Positions 45,459-53,604 of a stretch of DNA of 64,000 nucleotides are shown here, piece by piece. This stretch comes from Treponema sp. (lineage in GTDB: Bacteria; Spirochaetota; Spirochaetia; Treponematales; Treponemataceae). The DNA is taken from positions 1 to 64,000 of the forward strand of contig JAEEVR010000006.1 of the NCBI GenBank assembly GCA_016290995.1, in the 5' to 3' direction. How positions within the stretch are numbered: the first letter of the stretch is position 1; every line of letters starts with the position of its first letter. The notes beneath the pieces are model-generated. The model saw nothing but the letters and a program-made list of their open reading frames with translations. It was not told where the DNA came from and made no database searches. The position numbers were made by a program, and so were the translations under genes.

Positions 45459-46247
45459 ATGAGAATAAAACTCAATAGATTTAGGCCCTTAATTTTTTCT
45501 CTTGTTTTTGCCGCGGTCTTCGCTCCGGCCCTTTTTGCGCAGGAAAAGCGCGAGGGAATGAAGCTTTTTGAGCAAAACAAGCCTGCCGAGGCGATCGCTT
45601 TTTTGGAGGCGGACATCGCTTCTGGCAATCCGCTCCCGGAGGAATACAACTATTTGGGCCTTTCCTACTATCAAATAGGAAATTACGAAAAGTCCGCCGA
45701 AGCCTTTAAAAAGGGAACCAGCGTGGGCGGAACCAACAAAAAGCTGCTTTACTTTAACTTGGGAAACTCGTATTTTGCCCTGCAAAAGTGGCAGGAAGCC
45801 TTGGATTCCTACGCTATGTCTTCTGTGGCCGATTCGGCTTACGCCGCTCCGCTTTTGAACAAGGCCAACGTTGAGATTAAGCTGGACAAACTGGCCGAGG
45901 CGGTGGGCGACTACAAGCGCTTTTTGGTTTTAAGGCCGGACGACGAGCAACGGCCCAAAATCGAAAGAATCATCGCCCTGATAGAAGGCGAGTTGGCCGC
46001 CCGGGCCGAGCGCGACCGTTTGGCCGCCGAGGAAGCCGAGCGAATCAAGAAAGAGGAGGAGCGTTTGGCCCAGGAAAAAGCCGAGCGCGAGCGCCTTGCG
46101 GCCCAGCAAAGGGCGGAAGAGGAAGAAAGGCGCAGAAAAATGCTGGAAGAAATCGCGGGCTCCTTGCGCGAAGGCGGCGAGACCACCAACATGAGCGCCG
46201 ACGCGGAAGAGTCTATGGGATATGACTACGATTCCGACATTGATTAA
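45459..46247 (+). CDS. Exported TPR protein with charged coiled-coil tail
   Basis: 262 residues from the ATG at 45459 (MRIKLNRFRPLIFSLVF), giving a signal peptide with ALFAQE at the cleavage site. In-frame TTG and ATG codons upstream (45423, 45450) coincide with promoter boxes. TPR units lie at about 25-150 (EYNYLGLSYYQIGNYEKSAEAF, LYFNLGNSYFALQKWQEALDSY). From about 175 the protein is an Arg/Glu/Ala-rich single helix (AARAERDRLAAEEAERIKKEEE), and it ends in an acidic tail (GYDYDSDID). Probably a periplasmic scaffold. The next gene, 27 bases on, is another TPR protein. Confidence 0.82.
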   Translation: MRIKLNRFRPLIFSLVFAAVFAPALFAQEKREGMKLFEQNKPAEAIAFLEADIASGNPLPEEYNYLGLSYYQIGNYEKSAEAFKKGTSVGGTNKKLLYFNLGNSYFALQKWQEALDSYAMSSVADSAYAAPLLNKANVEIKLDKLAEAVGDYKRFLVLRPDDEQRPKIERIIALIEGELAARAERDRLAAEEAERIKKEEERLAQEKAERERLAAQQRAEEEERRRKMLEEIAGSLREGGETTNMSADAEESMGYDYDSDID

Positions 46248-46274
46248 TTATGAATTGTAAACTGGGGGAGAAAA

Positions 46275-48590
46275 ATGGCAGTGAAAAAAAGTGAAAGCGC
46301 AAAGTCCAAGACGGCTTCAAAAACAAAGGCGGAGAGCGCAAAAAAAGCGGCTCCTGCAAAAAAAAGCGCTCCGGCTAAAAAGCCCGCGGCTAGCAAAAAA
46401 ACTGCGGCTACTAAAAAGACTGCGAGCGCGAAAGCAAGCGTAAAAAGCGCTGCGGCGGCGAAAAAGCCCGCTGCCCGCAAGGCTCCCGCAAAAAAAAGCG
46501 TTGACGAACTTTACGGCGAAAGCAATTCCTTGATGGCTCCGCTTTTGGACATTCGCGACGACACAAAAAAGAAAAAGATTATAATTATCGCGGCGGCGGC
46601 CCTTTTGGTTTTGCTGCTGCTTTTCTTTGGAATCAGGGGAATCGCAAGAGCCGCCTCGTCTTCCGGGGCCAAAGGCAATGACGCCAGACAAAACACTTTG
46701 GCTTTGGCGCAAAAGTATTTGGACAAGGGCCAGTACGACAAGGCGATGGATCTTTTGAACAGCCTTTTGATTTCCAATCCCGACGACGAGGAAGCCGACA
46801 GGCTTTTGGACGAGGCGATAAAGCAAAAGAAGGCCAGCGACGACCAGGCCGCCGCCCAAAACATTGTCGTTCAGCCCGGCGATTCCTCCTACAACATAAA
46901 CATCGACACCGACGAACTGACCGCCGCCTTGCGAGAGCAAAACGAGCGCAGCCAGCAAATGATAAACGACCTTCTTGAGCAGCAGCGCCAAAGCCAGGAC
47001 GCCCAGCGCGCCGAAGCCGCCGCCGAAAAGAAGGCCGCCGAAGAGTTGAGGAAAAAAGAGGAGGCCGAGCGCAAGGCCGCCGAAGAAGCCTTGGCTCAAA
47101 AGAACGCGGCGCTTAAGTCAAAGATTGCCGGCATCAACGAAAAGATCGCGGCTGGAAAGGCTGACCTTAACACAGGCAACGTTGACAGCGCCTTGAACAA
47201 CTTTAAGAACGCCGTTTCGCAGCTTCCGCTTTCTGAAGGCGAGCCGGCTTTTTCCGCCTCCAAGTACAGCGAAGTTGCCAGCGCCTTGTTCGAAGCGTCT
47301 TTGACGGAAAAAGATCCCAGCCGCAAGGCAAAGCTTAACAGGGAAGCGCTTTCTTACGTAAACCAAGCGCTTAAGAACAATCCCAACGATCCTGTAAGCC
47401 ATTACATTTTGGGAATGAACTACATCGACTCAAAGGATTGGGAAAAGGCCGCCAAGGAATTGGAAGCCGCAGCCAAGAACGATCCCGACAACTATATGTA
47501 TTACTATCAGTTGGGCCGCGCCCAGTACAGGCTTAAAAATTTCACGGCCGCGCGTTCCGCCTTTGAAACTTCGATAAAGTACAACAACAAGTTTGACCTT
47601 TCCCATTACAACTTGGGAATGACTTGCAGAAGGCTAAAGTTGAACAAGGAAGCCCTGGCTTCGTTTAGAAACGCGCATTCGGTTAATTCGCAAAACTCAA
47701 AGGCTTACTTGGAAGAGGCCAGAGTCCTTAACGAGGCTTACAACGACAAGAACGGCGCGATAAACTGCTACAACCAAGTCATTTCTTTGGATCCGGTGAA
47801 CCGCGCGGCCTTAAACGAATGCGGCGTCGTTTATTCAAGCCAAGGAAATTACGTAAAGGCCGAAAGCTGCCATCGAAAGGCCGTCGCTCTCTTGCAGCCC
47901 GGCGACAAAGATCCCATCACTTACTACAACTTGGCGCTTTGCCTTTACCAGCAAAAAAAATACGCCGACGCGGAAAAGTACGCAAAGCTTTCGTACGAGC
48001 AAAAGGACGTGATTAAGAACGACAAGGCCAAGGCGGACATAATTTACAATTACGGTTTGATAGAAGAAGCGATGAAAAACGAGGCGAGAGCGATTGAGCT
48101 TTACAAAGAAGTTCTTGCCTTGGATCCCGACAACGCAAAGACAAAGACAAACCTTGGAGTGATGTTCATGGCTATGAATCCGCCGGACGCGGACATGGCG
48201 CTGACTTTCTTTCTTGACGCGTACAAGGTCGAAAAGAGTTTTGAGCTTGAAAACAATTTGGGAAGCGCCTATCTTGCAAAGAAGGATTACACCAACGCCA
48301 TAACGCATTTCCAAAACGCGCTAAAGAAAAGCCCCAAGGACCAAACAGTCCGCTTTAATTTGGCCAAGTGCTATTCCGAGGCCGGCGACTTTGAGAACGC
48401 CAAGACTTGCTATTTGGAGATCATCAATTCCGACCCCAATAGCTATGACTCTTACATAGAGCTTGCCAAGGTTTTCATCGCGCTAAAGGATACCGCCAAC
48501 GCCCAGAGTTATCTTAAGATTTTGCAGCAAAAGAGTCCGACTTATAAAAAGTCGGAGGTTGACAGGCTTTTGGCGGCCACGGCTAATTAA
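46275..48590 (+). CDS. TPR protein with histone-H1-like N-terminal tail
   Basis: 771 residues. Residues 1-75 are almost only Lys, Ala, Ser, Thr and Pro with AKK and PAKK repeats, like the tail of histone H1 or bacterial Hc1/AlgP proteins. A KKKK stretch and one membrane helix (about 102-120) follow, placing the basic tail in the cytoplasm. Then come two TPRs (about 130-180), a charged coiled coil (about 215-285), and at least ten TPRs to the end. The basic tail could bind DNA or another polyanion while the TPR part reaches into the periplasm; this is inference. Good GGGGGAG ribosome site. Confidence 0.88.
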   Translation: MAVKKSESAKSKTASKTKAESAKKAAPAKKSAPAKKPAASKKTAATKKTASAKASVKSAAAAKKPAARKAPAKKSVDELYGESNSLMAPLLDIRDDTKKKKIIIIAAAALLVLLLLFFGIRGIARAASSSGAKGNDARQNTLALAQKYLDKGQYDKAMDLLNSLLISNPDDEEADRLLDEAIKQKKASDDQAAAQNIVVQPGDSSYNINIDTDELTAALREQNERSQQMINDLLEQQRQSQDAQRAEAAAEKKAAEELRKKEEAERKAAEEALAQKNAALKSKIAGINEKIAAGKADLNTGNVDSALNNFKNAVSQLPLSEGEPAFSASKYSEVASALFEASLTEKDPSRKAKLNREALSYVNQALKNNPNDPVSHYILGMNYIDSKDWEKAAKELEAAAKNDPDNYMYYYQLGRAQYRLKNFTAARSAFETSIKYNNKFDLSHYNLGMTCRRLKLNKEALASFRNAHSVNSQNSKAYLEEARVLNEAYNDKNGAINCYNQVISLDPVNRAALNECGVVYSSQGNYVKAESCHRKAVALLQPGDKDPITYYNLALCLYQQKKYADAEKYAKLSYEQKDVIKNDKAKADIIYNYGLIEEAMKNEARAIELYKEVLALDPDNAKTKTNLGVMFMAMNPPDADMALTFFLDAYKVEKSFELENNLGSAYLAKKDYTNAITHFQNALKKSPKDQTVRFNLAKCYSEAGDFENAKTCYLEIINSDPNSYDSYIELAKVFIALKDTANAQSYLKILQQKSPTYKKSEVDRLLAATAN

Positions 48591-50473
48591 GTTCGCTTTA
48601 CAAGCTCAAACAATTTTTCTTTTGTGACGACCGTCCAGCAGGGGCGGCCGTGGGGGCAGTGGGGGTCCGGAAGGTCAAAGGCCTTTTTGACCAAGTCAAT
48701 GGCCGCGGCGTCGTCAATCACGTCTCCGTCTTTTACGGCGGAACGGCAGGCGGCCATCGCGGCGATTTTTCTTATCAATTCCTTTGGCTCGACGCGCTTT
48801 TCAAAAATCAGTTTTTTTAGTTCTATGATGCCGCCCTTCCACATTGAGTTGAACGAAGTGAACGTCCATTGAGCGTCGCCGCTTCGCTGGCATTCAAAGC
48901 CGTAGCGATTTAAGCCGTCCGCGATGGATTCCATGTATTGGTCGTCCTCTATGCTTTCAAGCTCGATTTTTTCAGGAACGAGGAGCGGCTGTCTTTGCTC
49001 TTGGCCGTTCATTATTTTGTCAAACAGGTAGCGTTCGTGCGCGGCGTGCTGGTCAACAAAGTAAAGCGCCTTGTTTTTTTCTACGATGATAAAAGTTCCC
49101 AGCGCGCGGCCGATGTAGCGAAAGTCCGCCGCGCTTTTTGGGCTTGCGTATGATTGCGGTTCCTGCCAAGAAGGCGCCGCGTCCGAAACGTTTTGGTTGG
49201 CCGAAAACGCGCCGGGGCTTGCGACGCGGAGGTTTTGCGGCCGTTCCGCGATGCGCGGCGCTCGGCCCGCTCCGTATGATGGACTTCCAGACCAAGGCTG
49301 CGCGCCGCTGGAATTGTTTCCAGACCAAGACTGCGGGGCGGAAGCGCCGCCGGCCAAGTCCGCCAGGTCTGCCAATGAGGCCGCGCTTCTTGGGCTTGCA
49401 AGGTCGGCCAAGTCGTTTTGCGGCTGGGATTCCGTTCCGTCCAAACCGGATTTCATTTGCTTTACGCTTAGGGCGCGGAAAAATTCCCGCAGCGAAGAGC
49501 TTACTTCGTGGTGAAGGCCTGCGATGTCCTTAAAGCGCGCCTCTTTTTTTGCCGGATGAATGTTAAAGTCAACCATGTCGGGCCGGACTTGCGCGTAAAG
49601 GGCGGCGGCTGGATGCGTTCCGTTTGGAAAGTAGCCCTGAGTTCCGTATTCGATCGCTTGGACCAAAGAGTATTCGGCGATGCGCCGCCCGTTGACGTAA
49701 ATGTAAATGTCCTTGCGGTCTTGCCGCGCCACGCATGGGTCGCCGATCACAAGGCTAAACGAAAAGTCCGCGCCCTTGCCCTTTATTTCGTAGAACAAGT
49801 CGGGGCTTTGCTGAATGTCCAGCGCCGCGCAAAAGCGTTCCTTTAAAGTTTGGCCCGCCCTAAAGTCGTTTCGTATTTGGCCGTCAACCGTAAGCCTAAA
49901 GGCGATGTCCGGGCGGGGAAGGGCTTTTTCCAAAAAAGTTTGGCGGCACATTTTTGTTTCGCTTGCCGGCCGCTTTAAGAATTGGCGGCGCGCCGGAAAA
50001 TTCTCGAACAAGTTTTCGGCGCATACTATCGTTCCCTCAACTGCCGCGCAGGGTTCCAAAATGTGGTCTTCTGTAATCGAGCAGCGCATTTTCCATTCGC
50101 CGCTTGTGATTGTCAGACGGGAGACGGCGGCGATTGACGCAAGCGCCTCTCCTCTAAAGCCAAGAGTTGTAAGGTTAAGAAGGTCCGTGTCCGCCGAGAT
50201 TTTGCTTGTGGCGTGGGGGCGGGCGGCCATCAAAAGATTTTCTTTGCTGATTCCGCAGCCGTTGTCCTGGACGCGGATTCTGTCGATGCCGCCGCCGTCG
50301 ATTTCAACGTTGATTTGCGTCGCGCCGGAATCGACCGAGTTGTCCAAGGTTTCGCGAATGATTGACGCGGGCCGGTCGATGACTTCGCCGGCCGCGATTT
50401 TTCGCGCGGTCTCCGCGTTGAGGAGTTTAATGTCTCTTTGTGGAACGGAAGCGGCGGCCTTTTGGTCTTGCAA
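48587..50473 (-). CDS. mutL: DNA mismatch repair protein MutL
   Basis: 628 residues. GHKL ATPase: ETARKIAAGEVIDRPASIIRETLDNSVDSGA, DNGCGISKENL, RPHATSKI, TLGFRGEALASIAAVS. The C-terminal endonuclease region has YFVDQHAAHERYLFD, the DQHA-x2-E-x4-E motif with the last Glu replaced by Asp, and CPHGRP. The linker (about 345-455) is Ala/Ser/Gly-rich with small repeats (ADLADLA; SWSG / PWSG). No mutS in the window. The stop overlaps that of the convergent TPR gene (TTAA). xseB is 4 bases upstream. Confidence 0.95.
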   Translation of the reverse strand: MQDQKAAASVPQRDIKLLNAETARKIAAGEVIDRPASIIRETLDNSVDSGATQINVEIDGGGIDRIRVQDNGCGISKENLLMAARPHATSKISADTDLLNLTTLGFRGEALASIAAVSRLTITSGEWKMRCSITEDHILEPCAAVEGTIVCAENLFENFPARRQFLKRPASETKMCRQTFLEKALPRPDIAFRLTVDGQIRNDFRAGQTLKERFCAALDIQQSPDLFYEIKGKGADFSFSLVIGDPCVARQDRKDIYIYVNGRRIAEYSLVQAIEYGTQGYFPNGTHPAAALYAQVRPDMVDFNIHPAKKEARFKDIAGLHHEVSSSLREFFRALSVKQMKSGLDGTESQPQNDLADLASPRSAASLADLADLAGGASAPQSWSGNNSSGAQPWSGSPSYGAGRAPRIAERPQNLRVASPGAFSANQNVSDAAPSWQEPQSYASPKSAADFRYIGRALGTFIIVEKNKALYFVDQHAAHERYLFDKIMNGQEQRQPLLVPEKIELESIEDDQYMESIADGLNRYGFECQRSGDAQWTFTSFNSMWKGGIIELKKLIFEKRVEPKELIRKIAAMAACRSAVKDGDVIDDAAAIDLVKKAFDLPDPHCPHGRPCWTVVTKEKLFELVKRT

Positions 50474-50477
50474 AATC

Positions 50478-50756
50478 TTACTGCCTCAAGCCCGATGTCG
50501 GAGCCCCTGCGGAACCGCTTGATTCGTCCGCTCCGCTGAACAAATCCAATTCGGGGCTGTCGCCCGCGCTGGCCACAGGCTGGTTCATCAAGACTTGAAT
50601 TTTTCCTTCGATCTTGTCGATTTCTTTTTCCATTCCCTTGGCAAGCTTGATTCCTTCTTCAAAGGCGCTGAGAGCGTCTTCAAGCTTTACGTTGGGGTCT
50701 TTTATCGAGCGGCTAATTTCTTCTAGCCTGTCCAAGTTTTCTTCAAAGTTTTTCAT
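50478..50756 (-). CDS. xseB: Exonuclease VII small subunit
   Basis: 92 residues; NFEENLDRLEEISRSIKDPNVKLEDALSAFEEG is the XseB signature. Residues after about 65 form a Ser/Gly/Ala-rich tail that relatives lack. It joins XseA in the ssDNA exonuclease. Placed exactly after xseA with no gap and before mutL, an order that groups DNA repair functions in one transcript. Confidence 0.93.
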   Translation of the reverse strand: MKNFEENLDRLEEISRSIKDPNVKLEDALSAFEEGIKLAKGMEKEIDKIEGKIQVLMNQPVASAGDSPELDLFSGADESSGSAGAPTSGLRQ

Positions 50757-51974
50757 TTATTCTCCTATAGCGTCAACCGTGGCTATGATTTTTCCCTTGG
50801 CGGGAACTATTTCTATCTTTGATCCTTTGGCGACTTCGTCAGACGAGCGGATTATTTTTCCCGTGGCCGCGTCGCGAACCATCGAATATCCGCGCTGGAA
50901 AAGCGCGGCTGGATTTGCGTTTTCCAAAACCAAAATTTGCTTTTCCAACTTTTGCCGCGCGTCCTTGATTCTGTCTTCCATGTTGCTGGTCAAGTCGTCC
51001 TTTGCGTCGTCAAAGCGCTGCAGCAAGGGCTGTTCGATGGAACGGAATTTAAGCTCCAAATTTTCAGGCGAAAATTCCTGAATCATAAGGCGCAATTTTT
51101 GAACGCGGTTTTTTATCTCCGTTTCAAACTCCGCCTCTTTTTGCTCAAAATAATAAAGAACGTCGTCCAAGACAGGAACCGCAAGCTCGGCGGCGGCGCT
51201 GGGAGTCGGAGCGCGCCTGTCGGCGGCGAAGTCGCAAATGGCCCAGTCAATTTCATGTCCTACCGCGCTGATGACGGGAATCTTTGAGTCGGCCACCGCG
51301 CGGACTACAATTTCTTCGCTAAAGGGAAGCAAGTCTTCCAAGGATCCGCCGCCGCGTCCTACGATTAAGACGTCGCACATATTGTAGTCGTTGGCGGTTT
51401 GTATTTGCCGGGCGATGCTCGCGGCGGCAGTGTCTCCCTGCACGATGGCCGGGAACAAAATTACGTTTACGTACTTGCTTCGCCTGCGGGTAATTTGAAG
51501 GATGTCGCGCAGCGCCGCGCCTGTCGGGCTTGTGACGACTCCGATTGTGTCAGGAAAAGCGGGAAGGGGCTTTTTTCGCGACTCGTCAAAGAGGCCTTCG
51601 GCGTTAAGCTTTTTCTTCCGTTCCTCAAGCATAAGGAGAATGTTTCCGCTTCCGGCCAATTCCATTGAGTTGATTACGATTTGGTAGTTGCCGCGCGCGG
51701 GGTAGACGGTAAGCTTTCCTTTTACGCGCACAAGGTTTCCGTCTTTGGGAGCGAACGACAAGCGCGCCGCCGTTCCCTTCCACATGACAGCCGCGATTTG
51801 CGCTCCCGCGTCCTTTATGACAAAATAAACGTGGCCGCTTGAGCTGGGCCTGTAGTTTGAAACCTCGCCCTCAAGCACGATTTCCGGAAAAGAGCCTTCG
51901 ACCATGTCTTTGATTAGGTTTGTAAGCTGAGTTACTGTAAAAACTGTGTCGCTTTGGTAGAAGGTTTGAGGCAT
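50757..51974 (-). CDS. xseA: Exonuclease VII large subunit
   Basis: 405 residues. N-terminal OB-fold (VFTVTQLTNLIKDMVEGSFPEIVLEGEVSNY), then the catalytic region FPDTIGVVTSPTGAALRDIL, DVLIVGRGGGSLEDLLPF, PVISAVGHEIDWAICDFAADRRAPTPSAAAE, followed by a long coiled coil and C-terminal strands (GYSMVRDAATGKII). Degrades single-stranded DNA from both ends and takes part in mismatch repair with MutL pathways. First gene of xseA-xseB-mutL. Confidence 0.95.
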   Translation of the reverse strand: MPQTFYQSDTVFTVTQLTNLIKDMVEGSFPEIVLEGEVSNYRPSSSGHVYFVIKDAGAQIAAVMWKGTAARLSFAPKDGNLVRVKGKLTVYPARGNYQIVINSMELAGSGNILLMLEERKKKLNAEGLFDESRKKPLPAFPDTIGVVTSPTGAALRDILQITRRRSKYVNVILFPAIVQGDTAAASIARQIQTANDYNMCDVLIVGRGGGSLEDLLPFSEEIVVRAVADSKIPVISAVGHEIDWAICDFAADRRAPTPSAAAELAVPVLDDVLYYFEQKEAEFETEIKNRVQKLRLMIQEFSPENLELKFRSIEQPLLQRFDDAKDDLTSNMEDRIKDARQKLEKQILVLENANPAALFQRGYSMVRDAATGKIIRSSDEVAKGSKIEIVPAKGKIIATVDAIGE

Positions 51975-51980
51975 GGAATC

Positions 51981-51989
51981 ACTATAACA
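51981..51989 (-). promoter_or_regulatory. xseA promoter, predicted leaderless
   Basis: Minus strand TGTTATAGT: TGn plus TATAGT (51986-51981), then 6 bases (GATTCC) to the ATG at 51974. The -35 is weak. No ribosome site. Confidence 0.55.
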
Positions 51990-52090
51990 TAGTAGGAAGA
52001 AAAATTCTAGCGCTTTTTTCTTTGGGAATTATAAGCGTCCCCATCAAAATCGCCGCGCCGCAGGTCAATATCGCGCCTTGACAAAAGAGG
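51982..52090 (-). pseudogene. Possible remnant of a transporter C-terminus
   Basis: Between xseA and the DUF6273 gene one minus-strand frame reads LFCQGAILTCGAAILMGTL then IIPKEKSARIFLPTML and a TAG. A hydrophobic helix followed by a charged tail is how many DMT/EamA-type carriers end. No upstream part exists, because the divergent gene starts there. It may be a deletion scar, or chance. Confidence 0.25.
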
Positions 52091-52119
52091 GGCCTCCGCT
52101 CAATAATTTTTGCGGAATT

Positions 52120-53022
52120 ATGAAAGCTATAAGGAAATTCTTGCCCTTAATATTCACGGCGCTCGCGCTGCTTGGCCTCCCGGCGGCGCTTTCTTTTCTG
52201 TCAAACTTTAGCTGGCAAAGCGAGATTGTTTGGACTTACATTGAATTTGGCTCATGGCCGCAGACTCGCGCCGCCGAGGGCGTTTTGGTTGACCAGAGCG
52301 AGCCGTTGGCCGTCGGCGCCTTTGTATATTGCAAGGGGAGCGACGGCGCCCTTTACGCGCGGCTAGGCCAAGACTGGTTCAAGGTTGAGCCGATAACTTG
52401 GCGCGTTTTGGAAGACAAAAAAGGCTCGCGGCTTTTGCTGGCAGAAAAAATCTTGGCTTCCGGCCCTTACTATGACGGCGCGGACGGCGAGCGGACTCTT
52501 GGAGGCCAGACAATCTTTCCCAACAACTACAAGCATAGCCGCGTCCGCGCTTGGCTAAACGAAACTTTTTTGAAAACGGCTTTTTCGGCGGAGGAAGAAG
52601 GGCGGATCCAAACGTCCGCCGTGGACAACAGCGAGCGTTCCACCAATCCCGACACAAAGGGCGTCTTGTGGAACGGCGGAAAAAACGAATATTATTGCGA
52701 GGACACAAGCGACAAGGTCTTTTTGCTTAGCGAGCGGGAGGCCACCAAGAGCGCCTTTGGCTTTGGAGTTTACGATTCTTACGGAGCGGGAAGCGCCCGC
52801 ATCCGAAAGTCGACTGACTTTGCGAAGGCGCAAGGCGTCCGGCAAGACGACACAGGCCTTTACGGCGGCTGGTGGTGGCTGCGCTCTCCAAGCTATTCCT
52901 TGGACGACTGCGCTCGCGGCGTGACGGACTTTGGCTACGCCTGCGACTTGGACAAGGTTGACGCAGCCGGCGGAGGAATCGTTCCTGCGATCAGGCTAAA
53001 GGCGGAAGCCGGCGCAAACTAA
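52120..53022 (+). CDS. Exported DUF6273-type protein
   Basis: 300 residues from the ATG at 52120 (MKAIRKFLPLIFTALALLGLP), a signal or anchor sequence; the longer frame from a TTG at 52078 overlaps a TTGACA box. The mature part has the layout of DUF6273 proteins: IEFGSWPQT, PITWRVLEDKKGSRLLLAEKILA, SRVRAWLNETFLKTAFS, DKVFLLSEREA and GGWWWLRSPSYSLDDCARGV ending in VPAIRLKAE. The family is common in spirochaetes and Firmicutes; the role is unknown, though the end resembles formylglycine-enzyme/C-type-lectin-like folds. Its stop directly abuts the end of the convergent HAD gene. Confidence 0.8.
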   Translation: MKAIRKFLPLIFTALALLGLPAALSFLSNFSWQSEIVWTYIEFGSWPQTRAAEGVLVDQSEPLAVGAFVYCKGSDGALYARLGQDWFKVEPITWRVLEDKKGSRLLLAEKILASGPYYDGADGERTLGGQTIFPNNYKHSRVRAWLNETFLKTAFSAEEEGRIQTSAVDNSERSTNPDTKGVLWNGGKNEYYCEDTSDKVFLLSEREATKSAFGFGVYDSYGAGSARIRKSTDFAKAQGVRQDDTGLYGGWWWLRSPSYSLDDCARGVTDFGYACDLDKVDAAGGGIVPAIRLKAEAGAN

Positions 53023-53604
53023 TTAGCCGCGCAAAAATTCTTTTATCGCCCGCCGCAAGTCCTTTGCGCTTGTAAATTGAAACGCGTGGATGCCCAGCGC
53101 GGCGGCGGCTTGGACGTTGGCCTCCAAGTCGTCGGTAAAGAAGGCGTCGCTTGGCTCGCATTTTTCGGCGTCCAAAATCAGTTTCCAAAAAAGCGGGTCG
53201 GGCTTTTTTACGCCCATCATTTGCGACGCGTAGGTTTGGTCAAAAAAAGCGTAGTCGCCGCGCGTAATGTGGTTAAGGTAGTGCGACTCGATTGTGTTCG
53301 TTCCGCAAACGACGCGGAAGCCTTTTTTTCGCAAGGCCAAAATTATTTTTTTTGTTCCCTCGTTCAATACAGGGTGGAAGAACAAGTGAAAGTAATCAGT
53401 GTCGATTTGCTTTCCAAGGCGTTCGCCGACAGTTTTCCAAAATTCTTTTACGCTGATTTTTCCGATTGTAAGCAGGTCAAAGAGGTCGTCTGTCGCTCTG
53501 TCCATTTCTTCTTGGCTTACGCCAAGAGCGGCGGCGGGGCGGCCGCGGGCTTCGCTTGCGTTTGTGGTTACGACTCCGCCCATGTCAAAGATAAAAAGTT
53601 TCAT
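53023..53604 (-). CDS. HAD-superfamily hydrolase, subfamily IA type
   Basis: 193 residues from the ATG at 53604 (MKLFIFDMGGVV). The first motif is DMGGV, so the nucleophile Asp is kept and the usual second Asp is Gly, as in the YihX-like branch. FRVVCGTNTIESHY is motif II, VKKPDPLFWKLIL motif III with Lys, and DAFFTDDLEANVQAA motif IV. Probably a small-molecule phosphatase; substrate unknown. Start overlaps the hemW stop by 4 bases (ATGA). Confidence 0.85.
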   Translation of the reverse strand: MKLFIFDMGGVVTTNASEARGRPAAALGVSQEEMDRATDDLFDLLTIGKISVKEFWKTVGERLGKQIDTDYFHLFFHPVLNEGTKKIILALRKKGFRVVCGTNTIESHYLNHITRGDYAFFDQTYASQMMGVKKPDPLFWKLILDAEKCEPSDAFFTDDLEANVQAAAALGIHAFQFTSAKDLRRAIKEFLRG

